A DNA stretch of 54,091 bases from an uncultured Erysipelotrichaceae bacterium. GTDB taxonomy: Bacteria > Bacillota_I > Bacilli_A > RF39 > UBA660. Under the pieces are notes generated by a model. The model ran no database searches and was not told where the DNA came from. It saw nothing but the letters and a program-made list of their open reading frames with translations. The translations under genes and the position numbers were made by a program. The stretch lies in assembly GCA_948439995.1 (NCBI GenBank), contig CAOJNP010000006.1, positions 1 to 54,091 on the forward strand. Direction: 5' to 3'. Shown in pieces: positions 35,080-44,773 of the stretch; position 1 is the first letter of the stretch, and each line of letters starts with the position of its first letter.

Positions 35080-36714
35080 CTAAATTATTTCTATTTTATC
35101 ATGATCAAAGACTTCTTGTGCAATTTTCTCTGAATCAGAAATATCTTCTTCTACTTTATCTAATAAAATAGGAACTTCCTCTATTAATTCATATTTTTTT
35201 CCTTGCTTTATATTATCAATATAATTTTGTTTTTCTTGTACCCATTGTTCAGTAGTTAAAGCAATAAAACTTAATTCTTGATCAAAAAATTCGCATAAAT
35301 AATCAGTAATTTCATTAATTTGGCGATTCATTAATAAAACTGTACTTTCTAAAGAATTTACAATAATCACGTTAGTAGAAGATGCTGCAACTATTTCAGA
35401 ATCAATTAATAAGTTCAATATTTCATCTGGAATGGGAGATGTGGATAAGTCATTCCACATAATTTTTAATTCTTGTAATAACTCTTTTTTTGCACCAACA
35501 AAACAATTATTAACACGAATTTCTTTTAATTTTTTTAAAGATTCCGAAAAATTCGTTAATTCTAATTGTTCAGAAGATTCTTTTGGTTCCTTTAAATCTT
35601 CCACTTTATTGTTTTTTTGCTTGATTTCATTTTCTACGATTGTAATATCATTATCTTCTTCTTTTTGTGTTTGTAAATAATTACTTTGTTCTTTCTTTAC
35701 ATAATTTAAACATATTAATTCAATTAAAATATATGGATTTAAATTGATATTAGTACGATTTAAGCAATCATTTAATTCAAAAATTAAACTTTTAGCTTGT
35801 TCATAACTAAGTTTTCCAGAAATTATATTTGTTTTTATATTTATTGCATAATTCATAATCTCCTGAATTAATTTTTTAATAAAAATTTTATAATCCGTTG
35901 AACTATTTATTAATTTTTCAAATTGTTTGATTAATTCAGCAATATTATTTTCTAAAATGCTATTAAAAATATTTTTTATAAAAACAGTAGAAATAGAACC
36001 ATAATTAGATAATATATTTTCAAGAGTAATTTTTTTTGAAACAGAAGATAATTGATCTAATAAACTGAGAGCGTCTCGCATTCCGCCTTCTGAAATATAG
36101 GCTAATTCTAAAGATGCTTCCTCTGTAATTTCAATTTGTTCTTTGTTACATACATAATTAATTTGTTTTTGCAATTCATCAATTGAAAACTTTTTAAAAT
36201 CAAATCTTTGGCAACGAGATAAAATAGTAATTGGAACACTTTCTATATTTGTTGTTGCCATAATAAATACTACATGTGATGGGGGTTCTTCTAATGTCAA
36301 TAATAAAGCATTAAATGCACTTGTAGTCATCATATGTACTTCATCTATAATATAAATTTTATATTTACTATTTGTTGGAGCTATTTTTATATTGTTGATA
36401 AGTTCTCTTATTTCATCCACTCCATTATTAGAAGCAGCATCTATTTCAATAATATCTGAACTTGTAGCAAAATTTAAACAAGAATTACATTTTCCACAAG
36501 ATTCTCCATCAATTGGATGTTCACAATTAATTGTTTTTGCAAAAATTTTTGCTGTACTTGTTTTTCCAGTCCCTCTAGGTCCTGTAAAAATATAAGCATG
36601 TGATATTTTTTGTTGTTTTATTGCGTTTTGAAGCATATTTTTTGTATATTCTTGACCTACAATAGATTGAAAACTATCGGGCCTATATTTTCGATAAAAG
36701 ACCTTATAATTCAT
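35080..36714 (-). CDS. dnaX: DNA polymerase III gamma/tau subunit
   Basis: A 544-residue clamp-loader ATPase. FYRKYRPDSFQSIVGQEY starts it, Walker A is FTGPRGTGKTSTA, the zinc module is CEHPIDGESCGKCNSC, and Walker B is IIDEVHMM with ILSRCQRFDF as the sensor/Arg-finger region. The C-terminal tau part (about 370-544) is acidic. ATG 36714 follows GGTGAT. ybaB and recR follow. An exact DnaA box lies in the gene at 35440-35448. Confidence 0.98.
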   Translation of the reverse strand: MNYKVFYRKYRPDSFQSIVGQEYTKNMLQNAIKQQKISHAYIFTGPRGTGKTSTAKIFAKTINCEHPIDGESCGKCNSCLNFATSSDIIEIDAASNNGVDEIRELINNIKIAPTNSKYKIYIIDEVHMMTTSAFNALLLTLEEPPSHVVFIMATTNIESVPITILSRCQRFDFKKFSIDELQKQINYVCNKEQIEITEEASLELAYISEGGMRDALSLLDQLSSVSKKITLENILSNYGSISTVFIKNIFNSILENNIAELIKQFEKLINSSTDYKIFIKKLIQEIMNYAINIKTNIISGKLSYEQAKSLIFELNDCLNRTNINLNPYILIELICLNYVKKEQSNYLQTQKEEDNDITIVENEIKQKNNKVEDLKEPKESSEQLELTNFSESLKKLKEIRVNNCFVGAKKELLQELKIMWNDLSTSPIPDEILNLLIDSEIVAASSTNVIIVNSLESTVLLMNRQINEITDYLCEFFDQELSFIALTTEQWVQEKQNYIDNIKQGKKYELIEEVPILLDKVEEDISDSEKIAQEVFDHDKIEII

Positions 36715-36755
36715 TAAAATCACCAAATTTATTATATCATATTACAGTTTCTTTT

Positions 36756-37172
36756 CTATCTTTTACATTTAAAAAATGCAGATAAAATCAATTTATATTC
36801 GTCTTCCAATTCTTTTTTTAAAATTGGTTGATAAGTAGTTTTATTATATTCTTTTTTATAATCTAATTTATCACATAAATAATTTACTTGTTTGATTCTA
36901 GATTGATTTATAATATTTTCACACATAGAACATGGTTTTAATGTAACATATAAAATGCAATCATTTAAATTCCACCTTTTTAATTTTTTGGATGCTTTTT
37001 TAATAGCTAAAACTTCGGCATGTGCCATTATGTCTTTTCTTTTTTCTCTTAAATTATAAGCTTTAGATATAATTTGATTATTTTTTATTATCAGTGCTCC
37101 AATTGGAACCTCATTCTTTTTAGCTGCTTTTTTTGCTAATTTTATACATTTTTCAATATATTTATTATCCAT
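36756..37172 (-). CDS. tadA: tRNA-specific adenosine deaminase TadA
   Basis: A 138-residue zinc deaminase that makes inosine at the wobble base of tRNA-Arg. Catalytic HAE is in IMAHAEVLAI and the Cys ligands are in TLKPCSMCENII. The C-terminus is shorter than usual. It lies between the SRP RNA and dnaX. An exact parS site lies 22 bases upstream of its start. Confidence 0.95.
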   Translation of the reverse strand: MDNKYIEKCIKLAKKAAKKNEVPIGALIIKNNQIISKAYNLREKRKDIMAHAEVLAIKKASKKLKRWNLNDCILYVTLKPCSMCENIINQSRIKQVNYLCDKLDYKKEYNKTTYQPILKKELEDEYKLILSAFFKCKR

Positions 37173-37193
37173 AAAAACACCTCTATATTAAAA

Positions 37194-37209
37194 TGTTCCA
37201 CGTGAAACA
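37194..37209. promoter_or_regulatory. parS site 1
   Basis: TGTTCCACGTGAAACA is identical to the best Bacillus parS site, where ParB/Spo0J loads to partition the origin. It lies between tadA and the SRP RNA gene, 9 kb from oriC. Confidence 0.93.
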
Positions 37210-37225
37210 TATTATAAATAAAAAA

Positions 37226-37300
37226 ATGTGCACACAAACAGAGATTATATTGGCTGCTATCTTCCGATCCTGACCATTTTATAATATATTTGTTGCACAA
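37226..37300 (-). ncRNA. ffs: Small bacterial SRP RNA (4.5S type)
   Basis: The minus strand contains the SRP tetraloop domain GGTCAGGATCGGAAGATAG followed by CAGCC, which binds Ffh. The ends pair (GTGCAACAAA with TTTGTGTGCAC) and a T-run follows. It is a short form of about 75 bases without the Alu domain. The place between gyrA and tadA/dnaX fits Bacillus scr. Two C-to-A/T-type differences from the usual loop flanks (AGGATCGG for AGGTCCGG) are seen. Confidence 0.9.
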
Positions 37301-37304
37301 ACTT

Positions 37305-37333
37305 ATTTTATCAAAAATTTCATTGTTAAGCAA
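37305..37333 (-). promoter_or_regulatory. Promoter of SRP RNA
   Basis: Minus strand TTGCTT (37333-37328), 17-base spacer ending in TGA, TAAAAT (37310-37305), about 7 bases before the RNA's 5' end. Confidence 0.65.
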
Positions 37334-37370
37334 TATCCCATAAAAATACTTCAGCATTTTAATAATTTAT

Positions 37371-37406
37371 ATAAAAAATAGAATGTTTCACGTGAAACAT
37401 TCTATT
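37371..37406 (-). terminator. gyrA terminator containing parS site 2
   Basis: A perfect 30-bp palindrome (37377-37406) overlaps the gyrA stop codon and is followed on the minus strand by a T-run, so it forms a terminator. Its centre (37384-37399) is TGTTTCACGTGAAACA, an exact parS variant. The same bases can thus serve as parS in DNA and as a terminator stem in RNA. Confidence 0.85.
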
Positions 37407-39849
37407 CTTCTTCATTCATTTCAGAATCTTCTATGCTATCCTCATGGTTTACTAAACTAATCGTTGAAACAGTTTGTTCATTTTTTAAATTAATTAATCG
37501 AATTCCTTGAGTTACTCTTCCTAAAGTCGAAATTTGAACTAATGGCATTCGAATTAACATTCCAGTATCAGTTATCACTATAACATCCTGATTTTCTGAA
37601 ACTACTTTAAATGCAGCTATATTTCCATTTTTTTCAGTTACATTCAGTGCTTTTACACCTTTACTTCCACGTTTTGTAGCTCTATATTCACAAACATTTG
37701 TCTGTTTTCCATATCCTTTTTTTGTTACTATTAAAATTTTATCATTTTCTGTAGCAATTTCAGCTCCAACACACACTGCATTATCTAAATTAATTCCTCT
37801 TACACCAGTTGCTGTTCTACCCATGACCCTTAATTCGGATTCATCAAATTTTACCATTCTTCCTGAACTTGATCCTAGTAAAATTAAATCGTTTCCTGTA
37901 GTCTTTTTTACAGCGATTAATTCATCATTATCTTTTAAATTAATACATATCTTTCCAGATGTACGAATACTATCGAAATCTTTAATATTTGTTTTTTTCA
38001 CTATACCCATTTTAGTTACAAATAAGAAATGTTGATAACTTTCATCGTTTCCTACATTGATTACACTATTAATCATTTCATCTTTTTCAATTTGTAAAAG
38101 ATTAATAATTGGTAAACCTTTTGATTGACGACTATATTCTGGAATTTCATATCCTTTTAATCGATAAACTTTTCCTTTATTAGTAAAGAATAAAACATAA
38201 TCATGTGTGGATAAGTTAATTAAATGTTCAACAAAATCTTCTTCATTTGTTCCCATTCCTTTTACTCCTACTCCACCACGATTTTGAGATTTAAATGTAT
38301 CTACTGTTGTTCTTTTAATATACCCTTTATTAGTAAGAGCTATCATAATATCTTCTTCTGGTATTAATGATTCATCTTCAATGAATTCTATGGCTGTCAT
38401 ATCAATATCAGTTCTTCTTTCATTAGCATATTTATTTTTAATTTCTAATAATTCTTCTCGAATAATTGCTAATACTTTTTTTTCACTTGCTAAAATTGAT
38501 CGTAATTCTTCTATTAATTTTAATAATTCTATTAATTCATTTTCAATTTTTTCACGTTCTAATCCCGTCAAGCGACGTAATTTCATTTCCAAAATTGCAT
38601 TTGCTTGAATTTCATCTAATCCAAATTTCTGCATTAATTGTTCTCTTGCTACGACATCTGTTTGTGATTCACGAATTGTTTTAATTACTTCATCTAAATG
38701 ATCTAAAGCAATTTTTAAACCTTCTAAAATATGAACACGTTCTTCGGCTTTACCTAATTCATATTTCGTACGACGAATTATAATTTCTTTTTGATAATTA
38801 ATATATTTTGCAATAATATCCTTTAAAGGTAATACTTTTGGGGTTTGTTCATCTAACATTAAAAAATTAATACCAAAAGTAGTTTGCAATTGAGTATGTT
38901 TATAAAGATTATTTAAAACAACATTTGCATTGGCATCTCTTTTTAAATAAATTACAACTCTTACTGGATTTTCTAAGTTTGATTCCTCATGTAAATCACT
39001 GATTCCATCAATAATTTTATCTCGAACCAATTCTCCTATACGTTTTTGAAAATCTGCCTTATTTACTTGATAAGGAAGTTCAGTAACAATGATACGAGAT
39101 TTTCCATTATTTTCATCGATTTCTACTTTACCACGTATAGTAATCGAACCACGTCCGGTTTCATAAGCTTTTTTTATCCCACTATTCCCCAATATCGTAG
39201 CTCCAGTTGGAAAATCTGGACCTTTAATATATTGCATAAGTCCCACTGTATCAATTTCATGATTATCAATATATGCTACACATCCATCAATCACTTCTCC
39301 TAAGTTATGTGGAGGAATATTCGTAGCCATACCAACAGCAATTCCCATTGTTCCATTTACTAAAATATTTGGAAATCTACTTGGTAAAATCTTAGGTTCT
39401 TTCTCAGTTTCATCAAAATTAGGTTCAAAATCCACTGTATTTTTATTAATATCCCGAACCATTTCCAAAGATAATTTTGATAAACGAGCTTCAGTATAAC
39501 GCATTGCAGCTGCTCCATCGCCATCCATATTACCAAAATTTCCATGGCCATCAACTAACATATGACGAAAACTAAACGGTTGTGCCATACGCACCATTGC
39601 ATCATAAATCGAAGAATCTCCATGAGGATGGTATTTTCCCATAACATCTCCAACGATTCTTGCACTTTTTCGATGAGGTTTATCAGGTGTATATCCAGAT
39701 TCATACATAGAATACATAATTCTTCTATGAACAGGTTTTAAGCCATCTCTTAAATCTGGTAATGCTCGAGATATAATTACGCTCATTGCGTATTCCATAA
39801 AAGAATCTTGAACTTCATTTACTATATTATTTTCTACAATTCTATCCAT
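37402..39849 (-). CDS. gyrA: DNA gyrase subunit A
   Basis: An 815-residue gyrase A, which cuts and rejoins DNA to add negative supercoils. The catalytic Tyr is in [13 protein letters not shown] (about 120), the quinolone-resistance region is [20 protein letters not shown], and the GyrA box is [10 protein letters not shown] (about 534), which marks gyrase rather than ParC. Six C-terminal blades follow (about 500-800) with an acidic tail. It starts 17 bases after gyrB. An exact DnaA box lies at 38206-38214. Confidence 0.99.
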   Translation of the reverse strand: MDRIVENNIVNEVQDSFMEYAMSVIISRALPDLRDGLKPVHRRIMYSMYESGYTPDKPHRKSARIVGDVMGKYHPHGDSSIYDAMVRMAQPFSFRHMLVDGHGNFGNMDGDGAAAMRYTEARLSKLSLEMVRDINKNTVDFEPNFDETEKEPKILPSRFPNILVNGTMGIAVGMATNIPPHNLGEVIDGCVAYIDNHEIDTVGLMQYIKGPDFPTGATILGNSGIKKAYETGRGSITIRGKVEIDENNGKSRIIVTELPYQVNKADFQKRIGELVRDKIIDGISDLHEESNLENPVRVVIYLKRDANANVVLNNLYKHTQLQTTFGINFLMLDEQTPKVLPLKDIIAKYINYQKEIIIRRTKYELGKAEERVHILEGLKIALDHLDEVIKTIRESQTDVVAREQLMQKFGLDEIQANAILEMKLRRLTGLEREKIENELIELLKLIEELRSILASEKKVLAIIREELLEIKNKYANERRTDIDMTAIEFIEDESLIPEEDIMIALTNKGYIKRTTVDTFKSQNRGGVGVKGMGTNEEDFVEHLINLSTHDYVLFFTNKGKVYRLKGYEIPEYSRQSKGLPIINLLQIEKDEMINSVINVGNDESYQHFLFVTKMGIVKKTNIKDFDSIRTSGKICINLKDNDELIAVKKTTGNDLILLGSSSGRMVKFDESELRVMGRTATGVRGINLDNAVCVGAEIATENDKILIVTKKGYGKQTNVCEYRATKRGSKGVKALNVTEKNGNIAAFKVVSENQDVIVITDTGMLIRMPLVQISTLGRVTQGIRLINLKNEQTVSTISLVNHEDSIEDSEMNEEE

Positions 39850-39866
39850 AATTTACCTTTAACCTC

Positions 39867-41786
39867 CTAAATATCTAAATTTTTAACAAATGTTGCATTT
39901 TCTTCAATATAAGATTTTCTAGGAAGAACATCATCTCCCATTAAATCAGTAAATACTTGATCTGCTGCCATTGCATCATTAACTGTAATTCTTTTTAATA
40001 CACGATTTTCAATATGCATTGTAGTTTCTCTTAAATCGATCGCATCCATTTCTCCCAAACCCTTAAAACGATTTACAATTGGTTTTGCGTTTGGAGGTAA
40101 AGTTGCTCGATATTCTGCTAATTCTTCATCTGTTTGTACATATTTAATGTTTTTACCATAAACAACTTTATATAAAGGTGGTTGTGCTGCATAAACATAT
40201 CCTCCTTCAACAATCGGTCTAAAAAAACGATAAAATAATGTTAAAAGAAGAATTCTAATATGACTTCCATCCACATCAGCATCGGTCATGATAATGATTT
40301 TATGATAACGAAGTTTTTCAATATCAAATTCATCTCCAATACCAGTACCAAAAGCCGTAATAATTGTTCGAATTTCCTCATTTCCTAAAGCTTTATCCAA
40401 TCTTGCCTTCTCCACATTTAAAATTTTTCCACGAAGTGGCAAAATAGCTTGTGTTTTTGGCATTCTGGCATCTTTCGCAGAACCTCCTGCACTATCTCCT
40501 TCGACAATAAAAATCTCTGATATAGAAGCATCTTTACTGGTACAATCAGATAATTTTCCAATTGTATTAAAAGTATCTAAAGGAGTTTTACGTCTTGTAA
40601 GTTCTCGTGCTTTTTTTGCAGCTATACGTGCTCTTGCCGCTATACTAGCTTTTTCAATAATAATTTTTGCTTCTTCTGGATTTTCCATCAAAAAACGTTC
40701 AAAACCATTACTAAAAACATCATCTGCTATCTTTTTTACTTCTGCACTACCAAGTTTTCCCTTCGTTTGTCCTTCGAATTGAGGATCTGGATGTTTACAA
40801 CTAACAATCATTGTTAAACCTTCTCGAACATCATCACCAGATAAATTTTCATCGTTTTCTTTTATTATTTTCGCATTTCTCGCATAATTATTGATAATTC
40901 TAGTTAATGATCTTTTTACACCATCTTCATGGGTTCCACCATCACCTGTATTAATATTATTAACAAAAGAATAAATAGAAGAATTATAAGAATCATTATA
41001 TTGAAGAGCTACTTCAATAATAATATCATTTTCTTTTCCTTCCACATATACAATATCATTATGAATTGGAGTTTTATTTTTATTTAACATTTGAACATAT
41101 TCAATAATTCCTCCATTATAAAGAAAATTTACACTTTTATTTTCTTCTCTTTCATCAATCAAACGAATTTGTAACCCTTTATTTAAAAAAGCGATTTGTT
41201 GTAAACGATTTGCTAAAGTATTAAAATTAAAAATAGTAGTTTCTTGAAAAATAGTTGCATCTGGTTTAAATGTAACTGTTGTACCTGTCCGTTCCTCCGC
41301 ACATTTATCCACTATTTTTAATGGTTCTACTGGAGTACCTCCATTTTCAAAACGTTGATAATGAACTTCTCCCTCACGATAAACTCTTACCTCAAGCCAA
41401 TCAGATAACGCATTTACAACACTCGCTCCAACTCCGTGAAGTCCTCCACTTACTTTGTATCCTCCACCACCAAATTTTCCTCCTGCATGAAGAACTGTAA
41501 AAATAGTTTCTACTGTGGATAACCCGGTTTTAGAATTAATACCAGTTGGCATTCCTCGTCCATCATCTTTTACAGTAATTGTATTTCCTTTTCCAATAAT
41601 GACTTCAATATCGTCACAATATCCAGCTAATGCTTCATCCACAGCATTATCAACAATTTCCCATACTAAATGATGAAGTCCAACTTCACTAGTTGTACCA
41701 ATATACATTCCTGGACGTTTTCTAACTGCTTCTAATCCTTCTAATACTTGAATATCATTATCATTGTAATGTTGTTTTTCTGTCAT
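39867..41786 (-). CDS. gyrB: DNA gyrase subunit B
   Basis: A 639-residue gyrase ATPase. The GHKL ATP site has [20 protein letters not shown] and [14 protein letters not shown]; the Toprim domain has [14 protein letters not shown] and [10 protein letters not shown]. It lies one base after recF and is followed by gyrA. Length is normal. An exact DnaA box lies at 41514-41522. Confidence 0.99.
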   Translation of the reverse strand: MTEKQHYNDNDIQVLEGLEAVRKRPGMYIGTTSEVGLHHLVWEIVDNAVDEALAGYCDDIEVIIGKGNTITVKDDGRGMPTGINSKTGLSTVETIFTVLHAGGKFGGGGYKVSGGLHGVGASVVNALSDWLEVRVYREGEVHYQRFENGGTPVEPLKIVDKCAEERTGTTVTFKPDATIFQETTIFNFNTLANRLQQIAFLNKGLQIRLIDEREENKSVNFLYNGGIIEYVQMLNKNKTPIHNDIVYVEGKENDIIIEVALQYNDSYNSSIYSFVNNINTGDGGTHEDGVKRSLTRIINNYARNAKIIKENDENLSGDDVREGLTMIVSCKHPDPQFEGQTKGKLGSAEVKKIADDVFSNGFERFLMENPEEAKIIIEKASIAARARIAAKKARELTRRKTPLDTFNTIGKLSDCTSKDASISEIFIVEGDSAGGSAKDARMPKTQAILPLRGKILNVEKARLDKALGNEEIRTIITAFGTGIGDEFDIEKLRYHKIIIMTDADVDGSHIRILLLTLFYRFFRPIVEGGYVYAAQPPLYKVVYGKNIKYVQTDEELAEYRATLPPNAKPIVNRFKGLGEMDAIDLRETTMHIENRVLKRITVNDAMAADQVFTDLMGDDVLPRKSYIEENATFVKNLDI

Positions 41787-41787
41787 T

Positions 41788-42876
41788 TTAACCCTCCATT
41801 ATTTTTCCATTATCTATTAAATAATGAGAATAATCATCTTCTTGAAATCTTTTAAAATGTTCTAGATTCGTTGTTGTAATAAAAACTTGAATTTCTGATG
41901 AAATAAAATTTAAAATATTATCAATTTTTTGATTGTCTAATTCACTAAATAAATCATCTAATATTAATATTGGATAATATCCTTTTTTCTTTTTAAATAA
42001 TTCCATTTCGGCAAATTTCATTGCTATAATAGCATTTTTTTGCTGACCTTCGGAACCATAATCTCTCAAATCATACTCATCTAATAAAAAAGTAAAATCA
42101 TCGGTATGAATTCCAAAATTTGTTTTACCAAAACTCAAATCTTTTTTGAAAGCTTTTTGATACATTTTCATAATATCTTGCTTTTTTAAATCTTGATAAT
42201 CTGAAACATATTGAATGATTAAATTACCAATCCCTGTAATATTTTGATAAATATTAGTTAAATATTGATTAATTAACTCTACAAATTTTTTTCGTTCTTC
42301 ATAAATTTTAATTCCATAATCAATTAATTTTTCTGTCAAAATATTTAAATAATCAAGACTTTGATTTCCATTTATTAATAATTGTTTTAAATATGCATTT
42401 CTTTGTTTTAGCAATTGATTATAAGAATTTAAATCTTTTAAATACGATAAACTTAATTGTGAAATATCAATATTTAAATTTTTTCTTCGGATAGATGGTG
42501 TATCTTTTATAATTTTTAAATCATTTGGATGAAATAAAATAATATTAATTTTTGATACATAATCGCTTAATTTCAATACTTTATTATTATTAATTTTAAC
42601 TTTTTTACCTTCTTTACTTAAAATCATTTTATAATTTGTATCATAGCGATTGGATATTAATCCCTCTACTTTTGCAATGCTGGCATTTTTATGAATCAAA
42701 GTTCGATCATTTACTAGTCGAAAACTTCTTGTAAGACCTAAAACATAAATTGATTCGATTAAGTTCGTTTTTCCCATTCCATTATTTCCATAAATAATAT
42801 TCATTTTGGGATGAAAATTTAATTCTAACTTCTCATAATTTCTAAAATTTAGCAATTTTAAATACTTAATCCACAT
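41788..42876 (-). CDS. recF: DNA replication and repair protein RecF
   Basis: A 362-residue SMC-like ATPase that recognises gapped DNA for RecA loading. Walker [13 protein letters not shown] (about 30-41), signature [13 protein letters not shown] (about 270-282) and Walker [12 protein letters not shown]. It leads the recF-gyrB-gyrA group and has its own promoter with a leader hairpin. The small S4-domain gene yaaA that usually sits upstream is missing; a ComK-like gene occupies the place. Confidence 0.97.
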   Translation of the reverse strand: MWIKYLKLLNFRNYEKLELNFHPKMNIIYGNNGMGKTNLIESIYVLGLTRSFRLVNDRTLIHKNASIAKVEGLISNRYDTNYKMILSKEGKKVKINNNKVLKLSDYVSKINIILFHPNDLKIIKDTPSIRRKNLNIDISQLSLSYLKDLNSYNQLLKQRNAYLKQLLINGNQSLDYLNILTEKLIDYGIKIYEERKKFVELINQYLTNIYQNITGIGNLIIQYVSDYQDLKKQDIMKMYQKAFKKDLSFGKTNFGIHTDDFTFLLDEYDLRDYGSEGQQKNAIIAMKFAEMELFKKKKGYYPILILDDLFSELDNQKIDNILNFISSEIQVFITTTNLEHFKRFQEDDYSHYLIDNGKIMEG

Positions 42877-42909
42877 AATAATGCCTCTTTTTAAGCTGTA
42901 TACAAAAAT

Positions 42910-42948
42910 AATAGGTATTTATGTACCTCTATACCTATTACGATTATA
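42910..42948 (-). promoter_or_regulatory. recF promoter and leader hairpin
   Basis: An extended -10 TGATATAAT (TATAAT at 42948-42943) is followed by a 9-bp hairpin AATAGGTAT (42939-42931) with ATACCTATT (42918-42910) and then ATTTTTG. The hairpin lies between promoter and gene, so it could be an attenuator of recF-gyrB-gyrA or a partial terminator of comK. Confidence 0.5.
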
Positions 42949-42971
42949 TCATAAAAATAAGTGATTTAAAA

Positions 42972-43421
42972 CTAATTTTTATCATTTTTTCGAGATCTTA
43001 AAACAGATTCCAAACGAGTTGCTCGAAGAACTTGATTATCTAAAATTCCATATGAAATATCAAGAACAACACTACTCCCATTTTTAAATTCAACCAGTAA
43101 TTTATCTTCAACTCGATAATACCTATTAATTTTTTGAAGAGATATCCAGGAACAATCTTCTTTTCTTGGAGAAAGTGTTGGAAAAAAAATAATATCTTTA
43201 CTTTCTTCTACTATAACTGGAGCTTTATAAGAAACACCGATTAAATGCTCTGTACCCTTCTGTCTTCCAGATAAAGAACTACCAAAATAAGAACAACTAT
43301 TTTCCATAATTTGATTGGCAGTTTTATTCACATAAAAATGATCATTTTCTTCAAAAATTTCGGTTTTATTTTTTAATGCAATTAAAGCAAGAGTATTGGA
43401 ATTAATTTCATATTCTTCCAT
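42972..43421 (-). CDS. comK: ComK-family competence transcription factor
   Basis: A 149-residue ComK family protein. The diagnostic blocks are in order: YEINSNTLALI, SCSYFGSSLSGRQKGTEHLI, SYKAPVIVEES, IIFFPTLSPRKEDCSWISL, LVEFKNGSSVVLDISYG and NQVLRATRLESVL. ComK binds paired AT boxes and turns on DNA-uptake genes. GGGGGTGA precedes ATG 43421. The place between dnaN and recF is unusual for comK. It could be a ComK-like regulator with another role. Confidence 0.88.
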   Translation of the reverse strand: MEEYEINSNTLALIALKNKTEIFEENDHFYVNKTANQIMENSCSYFGSSLSGRQKGTEHLIGVSYKAPVIVEESKDIIFFPTLSPRKEDCSWISLQKINRYYRVEDKLLVEFKNGSSVVLDISYGILDNQVLRATRLESVLRSRKNDKN

Positions 43422-43495
43422 CTTTTCACCCCCTAACCATTAAAAATTGTTCTCTATCATAAATCATAGATAAGACTTTTTTTGTCGAATTATAG

Positions 43496-43525
43496 TCAAA
43501 AAAAAACATATTTTTTTAATATGTT
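43496..43525 (-). terminator. Terminator of dnaN
   Basis: AACATATT (43525-43518), loop of five, AATATGTT (43512-43505), then a run of Ts on the minus strand; the stem overlaps the dnaN stop. Confidence 0.7.
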
Positions 43526-44634
43526 TTAATTGGTAAAATAAGTTGAATTAAAGATTCATCGGTAAGGGATTTCATAACGATTGGTTTTACATCATTATTT
43601 AATAAAATTAATATATCATCTTCCTTTAATGTTCTTAATGCTTCTAACATATATTTTGCACTAAAAGAGATATCTATATTAGAATTTTCACTTGTATCAA
43701 CTTGTAAACATTCCTCAGTTTTTCCAATTTCTGAAGCAAAAGAATTAATAACCATTTCTTTCTTTTCTATTTTCATTTTGATTATATTTTTATCTTTTCC
43801 CTGAGTTAATAAAGCTGCACGATCTACAGCGGAAGCAAAAGATTCTTTCGAAGTTTTGACAATAATGTCAAATTCAGTTGGAATCAAATTAGATGTATTA
43901 GGATAAGTACCAGATAACAAATTCGTTTGAAATATAATATTTTTATACTTAAATAAAACCTTATTATTAAATATATGCATTTCTAATTCTTCATCATCTG
44001 TAATAATCTTTTCTAATTCAATAATATTTTTTCCTGGAATAACTATATTTACATCATTTATTATAGGAGTGGATAACTTAATATTTTTCTTTGCTAAACG
44101 ATAGGAATCTGTTGCAAGACATTCTAAAATATCTCCATTAATTTTAATATTTACTCCAGTTAAAAGAGGTCTTAATTCTTGAGTTGAAATTGCAAAACTT
44201 GTTTGATTAATAATAGATTTAAATAATTCTCCTTTTAAAATAATAGGATCTTTATGTTCCTCCAAACGAAGATTTGGATAATCATTTGGATCCATGCAAT
44301 TTAAATTATATTGATTCGATTCTGAATAAATTTTAATTTTTAAACTATCAATCACTTCAAAATGGATTACATCACTTGGCATTTTTCTGATAATTTCTAA
44401 AATAAATTTACTACCAATAATAATAATGCCTTCCATTTCAATATTTTTAATTAGTTTACTTTCAATAAAAGCCTGAATAGCTAATTCTGAATCACTTGCT
44501 GTTAAATAAAGTCCTTCTTTTTTTAATACAAATTTAATTCCATTTAAAACAGGAATTACATTTTTCGTAGATACCCCTTTTATTACATAGCTTAAGTTTT
44601 CTAATATAATCGATTTATCAATTGAAAATTTCAT
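43516..44634 (-). CDS. dnaN: DNA polymerase III beta clamp
   Basis: A 372-residue sliding clamp with three similar domains. MKFSIDKSIILENLSYVIKG starts it; LLTGVNIKI and SYRLAKKNIKL are central landmarks, and it ends QLILPIKTY. It tethers polymerase to DNA. GAAGGAAA lies upstream. It follows dnaA after 139 bases that contain two DnaA-box-like sites. Confidence 0.99.
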   Translation of the reverse strand: MKFSIDKSIILENLSYVIKGVSTKNVIPVLNGIKFVLKKEGLYLTASDSELAIQAFIESKLIKNIEMEGIIIIGSKFILEIIRKMPSDVIHFEVIDSLKIKIYSESNQYNLNCMDPNDYPNLRLEEHKDPIILKGELFKSIINQTSFAISTQELRPLLTGVNIKINGDILECLATDSYRLAKKNIKLSTPIINDVNIVIPGKNIIELEKIITDDEELEMHIFNNKVLFKYKNIIFQTNLLSGTYPNTSNLIPTEFDIIVKTSKESFASAVDRAALLTQGKDKNIIKMKIEKKEMVINSFASEIGKTEECLQVDTSENSNIDISFSAKYMLEALRTLKEDDILILLNNDVKPIVMKSLTDESLIQLILPIKTY

Positions 44635-44736
44635 TTTCTTTCCTTCTTTCTTTTTATATTAATTATAATAATACGGTTTATAATGTGCATAACTTAAAAT
44701 TTCCTGATATTTACTAAACAGATTTTGAAAAAAAGT

Positions 44737-44773
44737 TGTGAATAAAAATTCAGAATTTAAAAATTTGTCCACA
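44737..44773. promoter_or_regulatory. DnaA-box-like sites in dnaA-dnaN gap
   Basis: TGTGAATAA (44737-44745) and TTGTCCACA (44765-44773) each differ by one base from the DnaA box, and the segment toward dnaN is nearly pure A/T. In Bacillus the unwinding element lies in this gap. I could not identify a convincing DnaA-trio. Confidence 0.45.

Noticed and set aside
37142-37357. Open frame of 71 codons across the SRP RNA
   Set aside because: It covers the SRP RNA, its promoter and parS site 1, and has no ribosome binding site.
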